Assembly (NCBI GenBank): GCA_008973525.1
Contig: WACJ01000075.1
Location: forward strand, 248,001 to 312,000
DNA: 64,000 nt
Source: Stenopsyche tienmushanensis
Taxonomy: Eukaryota > Arthropoda > Insecta > Trichoptera > Stenopsychidae
Direction: 5' to 3'
Positions 23,397 through 36,089 of the stretch are shown here, piece after piece. Each line of letters opens with the position of its first letter. Within the stretch, counting starts at the first letter, position 1. Made by a program: the position numbers and the translations under genes. The notes beneath the pieces are model-generated. The model saw only the letters and a program-made list of their open reading frames with translations, had not been told where the DNA came from and searched no databases.

Positions 23397-24925
23397 AATT
23401 GCAAATTTAAATGAAATTAATTTACCAATGCAAAAAAGTGATTTATTTTGTACTCAAACTTAGCATATTTAAGTTTAAGCGTACCCGTGGAAACACAAAC
23501 GACGAAAGTTCCTATTAGTCTCGTGCTCTTATTGTGAGAAATTAAAAACATATTTTGCATGGCAATTTTTTGAAAGCTAACGATATTTTATATGGCAGTT
23601 ATCACCATACATATTCACAAGTGACTCGAACGAACGCCTTGAAAAGATGAAATAGTGGAATTTTTAATTATATTTTTACGTGATTTTATTAAAACAGCGT
23701 TGATATAAAAATACCGTGAGATTTTTCATTGTTACGTGGAAAATTTAATAACATAAAAATAGATTAAACGCGCGAATCAGCATCGCAAGGAGAAGTTTGT
23801 GTAGTTCCACGGGGTTAACTAGGATTCGACCCCACGTTTTATCTCCAGCAACAATAATAAAACTAGGTCATACCGTTATGAATTATAAATATCCTCCTCC
23901 GGGACAAGTCCCCCGAGACTTTTTAAGATACATCTCACGAGAGAATAATTTATCCAAATCCATGAAAACTCGATTTCCGCAATGCAAAAATCGTTGTATT
24001 CGAATGCCCGGCGACCCGGCGTATTAGTTCAATAATTTTCGGGTAATCCAATGATTCAATTATCTTAACGGCGTTATGAATTCAAAATCAAATCGGGTCT
24101 CCTTAAGTTGGAATACATAATAATGGAAATTTGAGCTTGAATTCATTTCGTACTTATATACGTAGATGCCGAGCTTAGAATATTGCTCATAGCTGTCCGT
24201 CCTAATTTGGGAATTTGCTATTCGTATTTGCAGTCGGATTAGACTACAGATCAAATATTAATATAGCTCAGTCTAGTGAATGACACTTAATCCTAGGCTT
24301 CAATGGGGGATGGATGAACCAAAAAGAGCAAATCATTGAAAAAATAATATAGATAAATTGATTCCTTTAAAACATTATCAAGAAATATGGTATTAAATAG
24401 TCCGGACGATTGAATTTTACAGTTATCAAACTAATCAATATTCTGTTAATATTTCAATTATATCTGCGTTAGTTTTTTGATAGACGTATCTTTCAGATTA
24501 AGTATTGGTTATTGCTTCCTTTTATACAACAAATATGATTTTTTTTTAAATTGGAAAGGTATACAATAAGAAAAAATCTGAGATGCTATCAATTTTCTAA
24601 GTAAATCTTTGGATATGAAAAAAGAGGATGTTTTTCTAAAAAGTTTGATCAATTTACGAAAGCCTCCTTCAAACAAAAAGCAGAATACCAAAGACCGATA
24701 TAGTAAACTACGTAACAGATCCTTCCACGGAAATCGACACATCAAGAGTCAATCAAGTTTTAGTGAAGATGCAAATGCCGACAAAAAAAGCTAAAACGTT
24801 TGGAACGGAACCTGAAGTGCACTTTTCTCCATTGCACCCCCGACCTTCAGAAATAAATTCTTCCAATATACATAAGATTTTTCGAAAGATGAATTACTAA
24901 AGAGATGTTAAGGTAGTCACATGTA
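23397..24925. other. No gene recognised; one GC-richer patch
   Basis: 23770-24050 is GC-richer with a 76-codon plus frame lacking known motifs. Frames at 24509-24794 overlap on both strands and look like chance. Confidence 0.4.
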
Positions 24926-25200
24926 GAATGTAAGCGAATGTTTCAACTCGACATTCTGGCCTAAAAGTAATCGAGGTTGCAGCATTTTTGGTTTTTGCCT
25001 TATTCAATGAAGGTATTTCAGCACTTGTAATGATTATGAACGAGCTGAAAGTAGTTGTTGGCTTGCAGAGCTTTAATTATGTACGACAAATGGATGAGCA
25101 GCGCGTCAACCGACAGAACAGACGCAGAGCAGCAGAGATCAACGAAGCTCGGAAAGCTCCAAAAGATGAGATGCAAGCTCAAAATTATGCATATGAATAA
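24926..25200 (+). pseudogene. Transposon-type protein fragment ('FNEG...MNELKV')
   Basis: The plus strand is open from about 24926 to a TAA at 25198-25200. It reads 'STRHSGLKVIEVAAFLVFAL', then 'FNEG' and 'MIMNELKVVVG', then an Arg-rich 'RVNRQNRRRAAEINEARK'. I recognise this arrangement (FN-x-G, x-x-M-x-x-L-G-x-x-x-G, basic helix with E-A-R) as a recurring uncharacterised protein end found in many copies in insect genomes, probably transposon-encoded. No start codon or upstream domain is visible, so it is partial. The class of the parent element is unknown to me. Confidence 0.5.
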
Positions 25201-27929
25201 GACAAAGAGTTGCCATATGATACTGGAATAACTGATTAGCCACTAGGTAATTTAAATCATTTATTACTGCTTTAAATTTCTCGTTTTCGGTAATTTTATT
25301 TTCAAACGCGTTTTTGTCGAAACAACTTTTTTTCAACTGGCGGGAACTCTAACTCAAAATGCTGTACACAAATTATTTAAAATATTTGTATAAATATTTT
25401 ATACTTAATTTTAATCAACTTGAAGCTAATTTTGAGATAATACTATTGTTTAAAGTGTATTTTTTATTGCAAGGAAGGTGCAAAATAATGGTAAAAAATC
25501 ATAACATTTTATTAAGAAACTCCTAAAACATCTATTTTTATTTTTTTAAAATCAAAAATGGCTTCATATTCTTAAAAAATATATTATTATTAATAAAATC
25601 AAAATATTGTATTGATTTTTAATAAAAAATGTGTCTTTTAAATTTCCCGCTAATAGCAAACTCTGATGGCAACTTTTCATTTACAACAGCTTATAATTCA
25701 GATATTTCCAGAGGAAATGTATTAAAAAAATTTTCAGATGTACTTCAAAATATATATAAGATATTCTCTAAGTTTAAATAAATTCTAATTATTCTTTCAC
25801 TGTTAAAAAAATTATAAAAACACCTTTTTTTTGTGTTTGTCGTTGTTTCTGTGTTTTTTGATTTGTATTTTTCTTTTGGTTTGGCGGTGTTATTTCAAGT
25901 TCTCTCTTTTTATTTTCACCACCCTTTTTTTCTTCATCATCTGTGTATTATTTCTTTCTAAAAGATTCCCAGACTACAAGTTTATCATATCATAAGAAGT
26001 CATCGTTCCCAACTTATTTTTATTTGTTCTATTGGTGTCTTTCCAGTAACCATAACTTCACTTAGTATATCTATTTTTCTGCCATAAGTAGTAAAAGTTA
26101 CAAAAATGGGCCTCACTTTATTTTCGTTATATCTGTCTATTCTTTGAACCATTTCGACTTCTGTTTTGCACATGAACATTTTACATTAATCTTATCTTTT
26201 ATTAGTTTTAAATTTTATTCCTAATATTCTTCAAAGCCTTTCCGTTCTTCCTTTACGCCGAAAAGTATAATATTTCTTTGTCTTATATATTTTCTATGCC
26301 AGATTTTTTTCTTGTTTGGTACTGGTTTCTTTTATTTTTTCTATTTCGCTAAAAAACACCCAAAAAATAATTATTTAGTTTGAGTTGGTCGGCAATATTA
26401 AACAATTTGTTGCACTTTATTTTGTGTATTCTCACTGTAATAATGTTGTTAAAAAGTTTCCTTTTTAATTGGATAGATTGAGTTATAAAGAGGTTATAAT
26501 GAAATAAACGAAACATATACAATGTAACCTTAAACAATGATTGGGAGATGATAAAGTACAATAATTGAAATTATATACCCTCGAGACGATAAATTGAAAG
26601 CGTTTCTTAGTACGACATAAGAAACTAGCGTGTGTTTCATGCATTTTAAACAATCTAAGAGATAAAATTTCTGATGGTAATTATTGTATATATGGTCTTG
26701 GAAAAATAGGCTAAATGACATCTGTAGAAAAATTGGTAATTGGGAAATTTCCAAGTAAAAATGCCTCACATCTATGTGTTCATCAATATATATTAACACT
26801 GAATTTGTGCAAATTACGTTGAAAATGTAGCATTGTTTGAATTCGATAATTTTATTCGAAAGGCTTATATACCAAATTTCTATTTGACTATTGAATAAGC
26901 CTAATGAATACGAAATTGAATCTTTTGAATTGAAGACGTCTCTCATATAATTATCGCGACTCTGCGGAAGTTGATTCATTAAAAAAGTTTATATTACTTC
27001 CGTCTATTATAATAAGATTTCAATGCTTAATATAGGGAAATTCGATAGTAGGAAATGAAGTCTTCTTTGTTAAATTTTCTTCTTAGTCAAATATTCTACA
27101 CCATATCGATGTCGTTTCACGTTTGCGCCATGTCCATGAATCTTCGACACTTTTACAGTGAATTCATTTCATATCACAATAAGGTATTTCAAGGTGTTTT
27201 TGCAATATTCTTAGCAAGATTTAGGTTCGTATTATTTGAGCAATTTTCATAACACATAAAGCAAATAAGTAGTCTTACGAGTGAGATGAATTGGATAAAT
27301 TATACGGTCATTAGTCACTCCGAAACGCTGAGGATTTAAGCAAACAAATTATTTGCCGGAAACCGTTCATTAAATTAGCCAACGTGGATAAGTCCGGTAA
27401 TAAATAATTCGATCAAAAATTCACTAAGTACATCGTTATATTGAATAATTTTCGCTCAAACTTTGGAGAATGATTAATTCATCTAGATTCGTCGGACAAA
27501 CTGCTATCGAGGCTTATAAATAATAAAATTAGGGATGCTTCATATGATGAGCATCTGTTCTTTTCGTCGCTTTGCTACTATTTCATAATGCTATACAATA
27601 TTTTATTAGGCGTATCAAGTGCTTGAGTAAATAATAGCTATTTATAATGGGGTAAATTTCAAATGATATAATATGAATTTGATATCAAAACGTTTATAAA
27701 ATTACACTTGGCAAGACAATTAGAAGATTTGGCACGCTTGGATGATTCATACTTGTAGTTCACTCCGTAATACTAGATGGCGCAGTTGGCATATGCTCGT
27801 TATTAGCGCATGCTTAATGGCATACATCATATATTATTCAAAATTAAGACAAATATTATTTTACTTTATAAAATTATGTAATTGACTTTATTGTCAAAAT
27901 ATATTTTTTTAGTGAATTATTTTGCAATC
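25201..27929. other. No gene recognised
   Basis: Very AT-rich with many homopolymer runs at 25350-26350. A 149-codon minus frame (26530-26979) is the longest open frame here but has no recognisable motif and low-complexity composition; treated as chance. 27055-27252 plus is similar. Confidence 0.45.
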
Positions 27930-28375
27930 CTTTTAATTGAACGGTTTAGTTAAGTTTAGTTTATTTTCGTTGTTCATATTCAGCGGTGATAATATGAAGC
28001 TGCAAACTGTATTAAGCTTTTTAAAATCTGTGAATCTCTTTTCGAATTGATCCAATATTTTCTCCAATATAGCATAATATTCTTCGTAATTATATAAATC
28101 TACGTTTTTACCAATCTCATCTTTTAAATTATAAAAATGGGTGAAATCCTTTTTTCGCGGTTTCGACATCCATAGTTTGAATTGATTATCTTTATGGTAA
28201 TTTTCATAACATCCTCAAAATTTAAAAGTTTGGCGCATAACGCATGTAGATGTATCATGCAGTGGTATGAAAAAAAATGGAAAATCGTTATATCTTCTGC
28301 AAAATGCAAAAAACCCATTTTCACTGACGACCATTGAAGGTGCGCCGTCTATCGTAATAGACGCGAGTTTCCGCA
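27930..28375 (-). pseudogene. hAT transposase remnant (GTF2IRD2/ZBED-like)
   Basis: Minus strand. From about 28370 it reads 'ITIDGAPSMVVSENGFFAF', the T-D-G-A-P-x-M catalytic-region motif of hAT proteins. A frame change follows, then 'HLHALCAKLLNFEDVMKI' and, after an internal deletion, 'YAILEKILDQFEKRFTDFKK' (27933-28169). This order is that of the GTF2IRD2/FAM200/ZBED-like hAT transposases. Two frame switches and the missing middle (the segment with the R-W-L-S-R motif) show it is inactive. It ends before the dimerisation domain. Confidence 0.75.
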
Positions 28376-28494
28376 GTGTTTATTCTTTGGATATAACGAA
28401 GCATTTAAAAATGATATAAAGATCTTCCTCTTTACATGTTCCTTTAATAGAAAGTATTTTTAGCTGTTCTTCTTTTGTGCTGTAATCAGGAAAG

Positions 28495-28570
28495 AATTGC
28501 GCTACGTTCCCTCTGTCTCTGTCTCTATCTGAGCTCAATGTACAAGAGTGTTCTTTCTGAATCACTGAAA
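28495..28570 (+). repeat. Family N repeat, short piece
   Basis: GCGCTACGTTCCCTCTG, TCTCTGTCTCTATCTGAGC, then CAATGTACAAGAGTG. Matches 49000-49060. Confidence 0.65.
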
Positions 28571-28750
28571 TGCGCTCGCAATCTTGCGATCATCCTTTCT
28601 TGCGGGTGAATACTGTAAATTAGGAGATAAGTACGAATCAAGTTAATTCGATTGCCGGGATATTATTTTTCATCGTTGTCTGTAAATATATTTATAAAAA
28701 GTATTTTTTTTTCAAAATTCACGGAAGTTATCGGGATTGTATCGAAAGTA

Positions 28751-29641
28751 TTAGGTGTCCTATAAGTTTTTTTCGTTTTCATATTAAGATAAAAATCAAT
28801 AAAAATTTATGTTACATCAAAATTTATTAAATAATATATAATCCATTCTGTTCTATTACCTTTTTCTATCTCTTCGGAAGCCTCATAATACCTTCTTACC
28901 AAAATTTCCCGGGTTTTTTGGCAAAATATTAATCAAGGCACATTTTTTGAATTAAAATTTTAACCACATAAGGAATTTTTCAAAGAAAGAAATAAATAAT
29001 AATCTGAAGGGGCAATATCCGGAGAATATGGAAGATGAGATAAAATATCGCAGTCAAATGATAATAATTTATTTCTGACGAGCAAAGACACATGAGGCCT
29101 GACGTTATCGTGATGAATAATAACGCCACGTCTGTTCGCTAATTCTGGCCGTTTTCTGGCAATTACATCCTTTAGATTGTCTAGTTGGAAACAATATTTT
29201 GTTGAATTGATCGTTTCACCTTGCTGAAGTAGCTCATAATAAACTACCCCCTTCCAGTCCCACCAAATGCATAGCAAAACTTTTTTTGTATGTAGGCCGG
29301 GTTTAGCTACAGTTAAAGCTTCTGTACCCTTGTTTCAAGACCGAGTATCCAACTTTCATCTCCAGTGATAAGTCTCTTCCAAAAAGATTGGCTATTATGT
29401 CGTCGGCGAAGAAGATCGCATGTTGAAATACGCTGAAGTTTATTTGAGTCAGTCAGTTCATGTAGAAGCCACAAATCTGAATGATTGATGTAGCCCAATT
29501 TTGTCAGATGATTATGGACGGATGTTCTTGGAATTTCTAGCTTGTTAGCTATTTCGCGAACAGTATATCGCAGATTTTCTTCAACCATGGCTATGATTAG
29601 ATCTATGTTCATTTGCGAAAGAAACTTATGGGACAACCTAA
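28751..29641 (-). mobile_element. mariner element, internally deleted
   Basis: Imperfect terminal inverted repeats TTAGGTGTCCTATAAG (28751) and, reversed, TTAGGTTGTCCCATAAG (ending 29641), with TA flanking the left side. The ~890-bp length is short of the usual ~1.3 kb for mariner because the right terminus is joined directly to the middle of the transposase gene: 5' UTR and the first DNA-binding helices are lost. Confidence 0.85.
28830..29636 (-). pseudogene. mariner transposase, truncated and frameshifted
   Basis: Minus-strand Tc1/mariner transposase. The first open part (29313-29636) holds a helix-turn-helix ('TVREIANKLEIPRTSVHNHL') and the first catalytic Asp in 'ITGDESWIL'. A frameshift near 29300 follows. 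The second part (28960-29277, with its frame extending upstream through 'KPGLHTKKVLL') has 'CIWWDWKG', the second Asp in 'HHDNVRPH' and the third in 'YSPDIAPSDYYLF'. There are exactly 34 residues between the last two Asp, the mariner D34D spacing. The degraded C-terminal tail is traceable down to about 28830. All three catalytic Asp survive, but the N-terminus is missing. Confidence 0.9.
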
Positions 29642-31981
29642 TGTGTTGATAAATTTCGTTGTATAGGAATATATGCTATTTATTAAATCCACGGGGATAT
29701 CTATTTTTGATGAATATTTTTCATAGAGTTTTTATCATATTTTGGAAAATTGGTATTGCAATTTCAAATGAGTAAATCAATACCTATTTCTGGTTATTTC
29801 ATATTGAGAACTAGGGTAAACAGAGAGGAAAAAAATTATAGAAATCCATGAACGTAGACAGATTAATTGTATAGATATCAATGATTGTAGACAAAATGTT
29901 AGTGTAATAGAGCTAAAATGCGCAAAATATATAATCACTTTGAACTCATCATAAATAGATCAAAGATATAAAATATCGCCGATTTCTAATTTCAAATTAT
30001 CTTTAAATTCACTGCTTAATGCTGTATTTTGTTCGGTCGTCTCTTTAAATAATAAATGTAGCAACTGCACTTAGAAGACTTGCATCATGGCGGCAAAGAG
30101 CTTTTAAGCTCAGTTTAATAGGCAGTAAAGTTAAATATTAACGATGAAATGGTATTAAATTCTAAATATATAATAAACTTGTAAATGGTGTTGGTGCAGT
30201 GAGTAAATTAGAAAACTGTTATTAATTGAACCCATAAGTCTTTAATATAGATTTTTTTAGATTGATTAAATTGTAATATTTGTGCTGGATGTTTTTATCT
30301 ATATATTTTATCATTGTGTAGAATTTTATAGATCAATCACAAGATAACCTTATGTATTGTGATAGGTATACATTTAAAAAAAAGCATTTCTTGAACAATT
30401 TTCCATATCTTATTATTTGACTACGAACATTGATCTCATGAGAAATATAAGATTTATTTGCAAATATAAGCCATGTATAACAATTTAACTGGTGGCTTAT
30501 ATGTACCGGTTCCTTGAGATCCAACAAAAGACATGGGCATTAGTTAAGGAATGATTTATAGGATCCTTAATGATCCGTCTGGTGTTAACACAGTATCTGC
30601 GTGATGGGTTACACCCTTGTCAACTTCACAGTCAAGGTTAAATGATTGTGAAAATCTTTATTACAAACCATAGATTAATTTAAATAATGAATAGTGTATA
30701 TTTTCTCAACAAGGTTAAAAAAATTATTATATTGTGATCTATTAAAATGATTGATTTTATCGATTCTGTAAAAATACCATTTATTTAATGCTGTCAAGAA
30801 AAAATAAGGGATGTTTCCGTATAAAATCCGCATGTATTTTTCAATAATAGCAATTTATCAAAGCGCTCGAGATCATATATGTTTGAATAACGCATAATTT
30901 CGCAATCTTCTTCAATATAGCAATTTGGCAATTTTTTCCGACATTCAATTCGGTTGTAGCCCTGCCGAGCGAACAAATCACAATTTCTCAGGTCTCCTGC
31001 GTGTCTAACTCATAAAATATACATTTATGTATAATAGCGGTGCCCATTTTCCATGAAACAACCACAAAACACTATTTGTTGGACCCACTGTGGAATTAGC
31101 ATACGCTGGAATAGAATGAACGGTATATGCAAAGTGGAATATAACTAGAAATGATACGCAAAGTCACTGTCGCAGTTTAAATGCCTAGATATTGTTTTTA
31201 TTTTGCGTCCTCCAGCAAATTGATCATTCATTAAAATGCAAATTTTGTTTTAAAATGCCGAAAATCACAATATCGTATCTCTGGGGCGATTTATACGCGC
31301 TGAAAATCGAGCAAAACATCTCTTCGAGCTTTTGAGGGAGAAGAATTTTTCGCTCGTATGAATTTATGATTTAAAACCATTACCAACAGTGCTGTAAAAT
31401 ATTGTTAGAGAAACAGAAAAAGAGAACATGCGTGCTATTGAGATTTGTAGGTTTGAATATTTTCTGTCTACACAGGCAATAATCGTAAATCATAAAAAAG
31501 TGGTTGAAAAACTACCAAATAATTCTGAAGAAATTCCGAAAATTTAATATTTTAGCACACAGTTGAATATTTTATTTCAAGCGCAGTTATAACGAGATCA
31601 ACACTTCGGCGAGCAGTCATACAAATAAAGGCTCATGCATATTAAATTCATGGATATAACGAGCAAATGGTTTTTGTTAATAAAACTGAACACTGTTTAA
31701 GAGGAGGTTTTGCACAGTTCCTTTTTTATGAAATTATTAACAGCCATTTTAATATGGTTTTTAATAGGGTAAATATGGTTTTTTTATTTGGTCGCCAGTC
31801 ACATCTGCCATAGATGAAAATAATATTAATATAATATTATAGGCATGAGTTTTTTGTATTTGTTATATTTATTTTAAATTGTTATTATGTACTAGCCCTA
31901 AAATTATCAAATCAAAATTAAATCAACAATAGTACACTAAAGTGGGATTTTTTTAATGCTCGTTATAAGCAAGTTTCACCG
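29642..31981. other. No gene recognised
   Basis: AT-rich DNA. Short minus frames at 30333-30527 and 30794-30976 have no motif. 31000-31700 is slightly less AT-rich and might include conserved non-coding DNA. Confidence 0.45.
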
Positions 31982-32261
31982 TATACAGAGTGTTTTGCTC
32001 ATGGATAGAATTTTTTTTTGAGAGTTAAGGGGGCTATTTTCTACGTTTCATACATAGGTCGTATGTCCTAAGTGTCAGGGTTTTCAAAATCGATTTTTTT
32101 CAATATTTCGAAAAAATACCCAAAATTTCACCTTTAAATGATCATAAGTTTTTTTTTTATCTGTATGTAATAATAGTAAGTGTAAGTCTGTAAGGAATAA
32201 TCGTTATATTTTTTTTTATCTGTTCTCGTAATAGCACGAAACAACTGTTTTTGTATTTTAC

Positions 32262-32373
32262 AATATATCGTGCGACCGTGCGAGCCACGGAATAGGATAC
32301 GTTCTCAGACAAAGAAATCCAGTGGTGTCAGATCTGGAGACCATGCGAGTCACGGTATAGAGTTCGTCCACAG
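32262..32373 (+). repeat. 65-bp tandem repeat, left block
   Basis: Units of about 65 bp with the words CAAAGAAATCCAGTGG, GTCAGATCTGGAGACC and GCGAGCCACGGAATAGG. Broken by the MITE at 32374. Confidence 0.8.
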
Positions 32374-33399
32374 TAGGGATTACAATTATTCGTCATTATC
32401 AGCTATTCGAATATCGAATAGTACCAATTGCCACTATTCGGATATATTCGGATATCCGAATAGTTTTTGAAGTATGAAAATAACAAACGTTACCATTGAA
32501 AACAAGCGTATTTTTGTAATTTATTAAAACTTGAAAATTCATATTTTAAATATAACAGAGCATTAAATGTTTGTTATTTGTTCTTAATTTAGTTTTAGTT
32601 TGTCCTGCCTTTGAAAATGCTTGTTTAGTAGCTGTTTATGTTGGTTTTATTGTTAGAAGTGTATTAAACAACACGTCCAACTTTTCTGTCCTTCTATATT
32701 GATCTTAATATTTGAAATCTTTTTTCAGATTATTTGTACTGTCATATTTCTTCGTTTTCGCGAGAAACAACATTTAATTTTGCATTTCATGATGCAATTT
32801 TGAAATTGAAAGAGAATGAGGTGTTATTTCCACAACAGATAAGATATTAATAGCACCAGAGCTCGGAGAAGGAAAAAAAAACAATATCCTTAAGTAATGG
32901 TTTCACTCAGGTAGTGAATACCCCAGTATTCGTGTGATCTTTCGTCGATTTGTTAAAATATTATATTAACACTTTGACGTACACAGCCGTCAAATCCCGT
33001 CATGCATCAGCAGATAATACTTGCTTTTTGCGCCATACCGTTTTTGTGGACACTTCAAATCTTATCTCACATCGGCAAAACTCATTAAAACGAAAACAAC
33101 CTTAAGTGGGTCAAAAACTCTCTAACTTCTCTGAGAATAGAAATGAGGCAGATAATGCTACTGGCAACAATCAATGTCATTGATTCAAAACAACAATAAT
33201 TCTGTGTTTTAGCGATGGTATGACTCCAATTTTACGTTCTTAAATTGCGAAAATCGTTATTCCAGACGTGTGTCAACCAGGCAAAAATTATTACGAATAC
33301 TTTTCGGATATTTCTCCAAATATCCGAATATGGAATAGTTCGAAAACTGGCGAATATATCCGAATATCAAATATCCGAATTTCCTGATTGGAATCCCTA
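32374..33399. mobile_element. Non-autonomous hAT element (MITE) with 8-bp target duplication
   Basis: Starts TAGGGATTACAATTATTCG and ends, reversed, TAGGGATTCCAATCAGG. It is flanked by GTCCACAG (32366-32373) and CTCCACAG (33400-33407), an 8-bp target duplication with one difference, as expected for hAT. The subterminal regions are full of ATTCGGATAT-type short repeats. About 1.0 kb, no transposase. Confidence 0.8.
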
Positions 33400-33512
33400 C
33401 TCCACAGGCAAAGAAATCCAGTGGTGTCAGATCAGGGATCATGCGAGCCATTGACTAGGGTACGTTCACAGACAAAGAAATTCACTGGTGTCAGATCTGG
33501 AGACCGTGCGTT
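33400..33512 (+). repeat. 65-bp tandem repeat, right block
   Basis: Continues the array after the MITE: CAAAGAAATCCAGTGG (33409), GTCAGATC, then CAAAGAAATTCACTGG (33474) and GTCAGATCTGGAGACC. Confidence 0.8.
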
Positions 33513-33960
33513 ATAAATTAATTTAATTAAAACACCTTAAACGTAAAAAAGTATTTTCTTAACCATGACCCTATCAAAGTGGCACAACTTCAAGTTAAAC
33601 GATTTATTGAATGAATTGGAAATGGTTTAATTTAGAGAGCTTTTTAAAGCTAAACTAAGTTCAAAATGGAAGTTGACTTTTGCACATTTTATGTGACTTT
33701 GGAAGCTCAGAAGTAATTTTTTTTAAATCAATTAAATCAATAATACTAAATAGAGAATTTAGAAGTTGACATTTCTCAGTTATTTCTTGCTATTACGATT
33801 ACATTTTAAAAAGTTATGACGATTTAAAGGTGACATTTTGGGTATTTTTTAAAAATGTTTAAAAAAATCTATTTCGGCAACCCTGACACTTAGGAAACAA
33901 AGTCTATATGTGAAACGTAGCAAAAACTCTCTTAAAAAATCGTTCCATCTGTCCTGTATA

Positions 33961-36089
33961 AATAGATTATATTGAAATATAAATATATGTTTTTAATTCT
34001 TATGATGTTATTATAATAAGTGTAGAAATTAAAGTCTTAAAGTGTTTATTCATGTGGTAATTTCCCATAGAATTTGTGGAAAATCAAGCTCTCAGTGTTT
34101 ACTTATTCATATCTAGAAAATCAAACCAAACCAGAATCGAGATGATTGATTGGATATATTTATTAATCTGAGTTTGCACAATTGTTGGTATGATAATATT
34201 TATTTCCATAACTTCAACTTCTTGATGATAATAGTTCAATATATATTATATATATGTACATATATCATATTTTATAATAATTCTATCGACATTACGTATT
34301 GTATTACGTTCAAGTACGAAAATCTAGCTCTTTTAGATGGAAATATGTAATATAAATAAATAAATATGATCAAAAGTCGCATTGAAGTTTTAAATTGATA
34401 AAGTTGAGATCAGAGAAGAGGATAAATCCGTTTTGATCCTTTGTAGTGCAGCTTGTTCCGGCTTCGATAAATGGACCTGAAGAAAAGCTATTCTTCGCGA
34501 TGTTATTATTGATCTACAACGCTTTATGACGTGAGGAAGAAACTTTCCACTTATTTAGTTCTTTAAGCCCTTTATCTTGCGGTCAACAAAAACTCATCTT
34601 AAACCTGGACAGCTTACGTATATCGATTGGCAATTCATAAAATAAAAATAAGGCCTCTAAATGCGAGTTCAGGTGTAATTCTACCCCAGAAGACCCCACA
34701 TAAAACAAGAACGGATAGAGCTAAGTTTGAATAAATGAGCAGGTAGAATAGGGTTTATCCACTTACAATATAGTATTAATTTATAAAGTTGTGCTTTAGA
34801 GTTATGTTGTATTCTTTTGATTGCCCAAACTGCAGAAGTACCATTTGTGATTGCTTTCATTATGCAAATCGGCTTATAGAAATCCTACGCTTTTTCGCTG
34901 TTCATCTTACAGAAGGGCAGAAGGTTGTAGAGAATTTATAAAGGTATTTTCATAAACAGAATCATCTCCTGCTTTCACTTTGTCATGTGGAAAATACGCC
35001 TCCTGTGTTTGTTTTCTGATAAATTGTGACAACGCAAATTTAATACACGTGTACGTCTGCAAACGAAAATGTGCTTATACTACGAAACTAAATCTAATCC
35101 ATGGGAACCGAAAAGTATTCCCAAAATACGTTTTCCAGATCTCGTGTTGAGCGTGTCAAATTTAAATTGCAAACATAAAACTCCCCATCGCACTCGAGCG
35201 AAATCATGGTGTTCCTAAAAATACGCCCGAATATTCATCGTGCATTTCCCTAGTGGAATTTAATTATCAGATTGAGTCGGAAAGGCTGTTCAGAGTAACA
35301 TAAAAATATTAAATCTCGCATAACGTCTTTAAAATAGTATCGAATTCATGTTTTAACATGACTTATTTAATACGCCCGATGGATCAACGGATGAACGAAT
35401 CAAGCAATATTTCCACTTGTCAATGGTATGCAGAGCAAAACCTGTATTTCAGCAAATTAGATAAATCAGTCAAAATAATGCATCCTGGCAGCTCGCATAC
35501 AGACAGGCTTAATCCCTACAAGCCAAAATTTTGATGCTGAATGACACTCTAATCCCGATACGCAAAAATCCTCTTTGTTGAATTTTAGAGTGGCTTTGAA
35601 TATTAATGTATTTTGCGACTCTGAGGGCGATATTTTATAAAATATTGATTTGCTTATTAAATGGCCCAAATATTTTATCAGCATTTATGCTTTTAAAATG
35701 CCAACAAATCACAATTTGCATAAGCATATTTTTGCTTCAAGAAAATGATGAAATCAAAATTTGTCCGATAAAGTGTCGGTTCTGGATATATTGTATGATA
35801 TACTAAAAACGTTTTCTGATGAAGGATTATCTGTATTTAAATTAATTTTATCATCAAATAACGAAAAATTGTATTGGATACTATATTAACGCTTTGATTA
35901 ATGAATTTATTTTTGTAAGGCACACATTGCGGGATTGAGTCAATTTTTTTAAAGATTTTTTGTGTTCAAGAAACTTTTTTGGAAATTTAATTGAAACGTG
36001 AAAAACCAATAAAACATATTGCAAATGTAGTGTTTGATATCATAATTAGAATTAATAATATTTAATTAGACAAAAAATTCAAGTGTTTC
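33961..36089. other. No gene recognised
   Basis: AT-rich. Short frames (34150-34350 plus, 35466-35806 both strands) lack motifs. Confidence 0.45.

Larger units (their letters stand above)
31982..33960. mobile_element. Symmetric inverted-repeat element with 65-bp tandem units
   Basis: The outer 150-190 bp are inverted copies of each other: TATACAGAGTG...CTACGTTTCATA and CCTAAGTGTCAGGG on the left; the same words reversed at 33830-33960. Inside lie A/T-rich spacers, then 65-bp tandem units on both sides of a hAT MITE (32374-33399). Related halves occur at 36090-36617 and about 62540-62888. No protein is encoded. The terminus GTGCAAAACACTGTAT (36603 copy) probably represents the original end. 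Confidence 0.65.

Noticed and set aside
26530..26979. 149-codon minus-strand open frame
   Set aside because: No recognisable domain, skewed composition rich in I, Y, S and F as expected from AT-rich noise, and no splice or start context.
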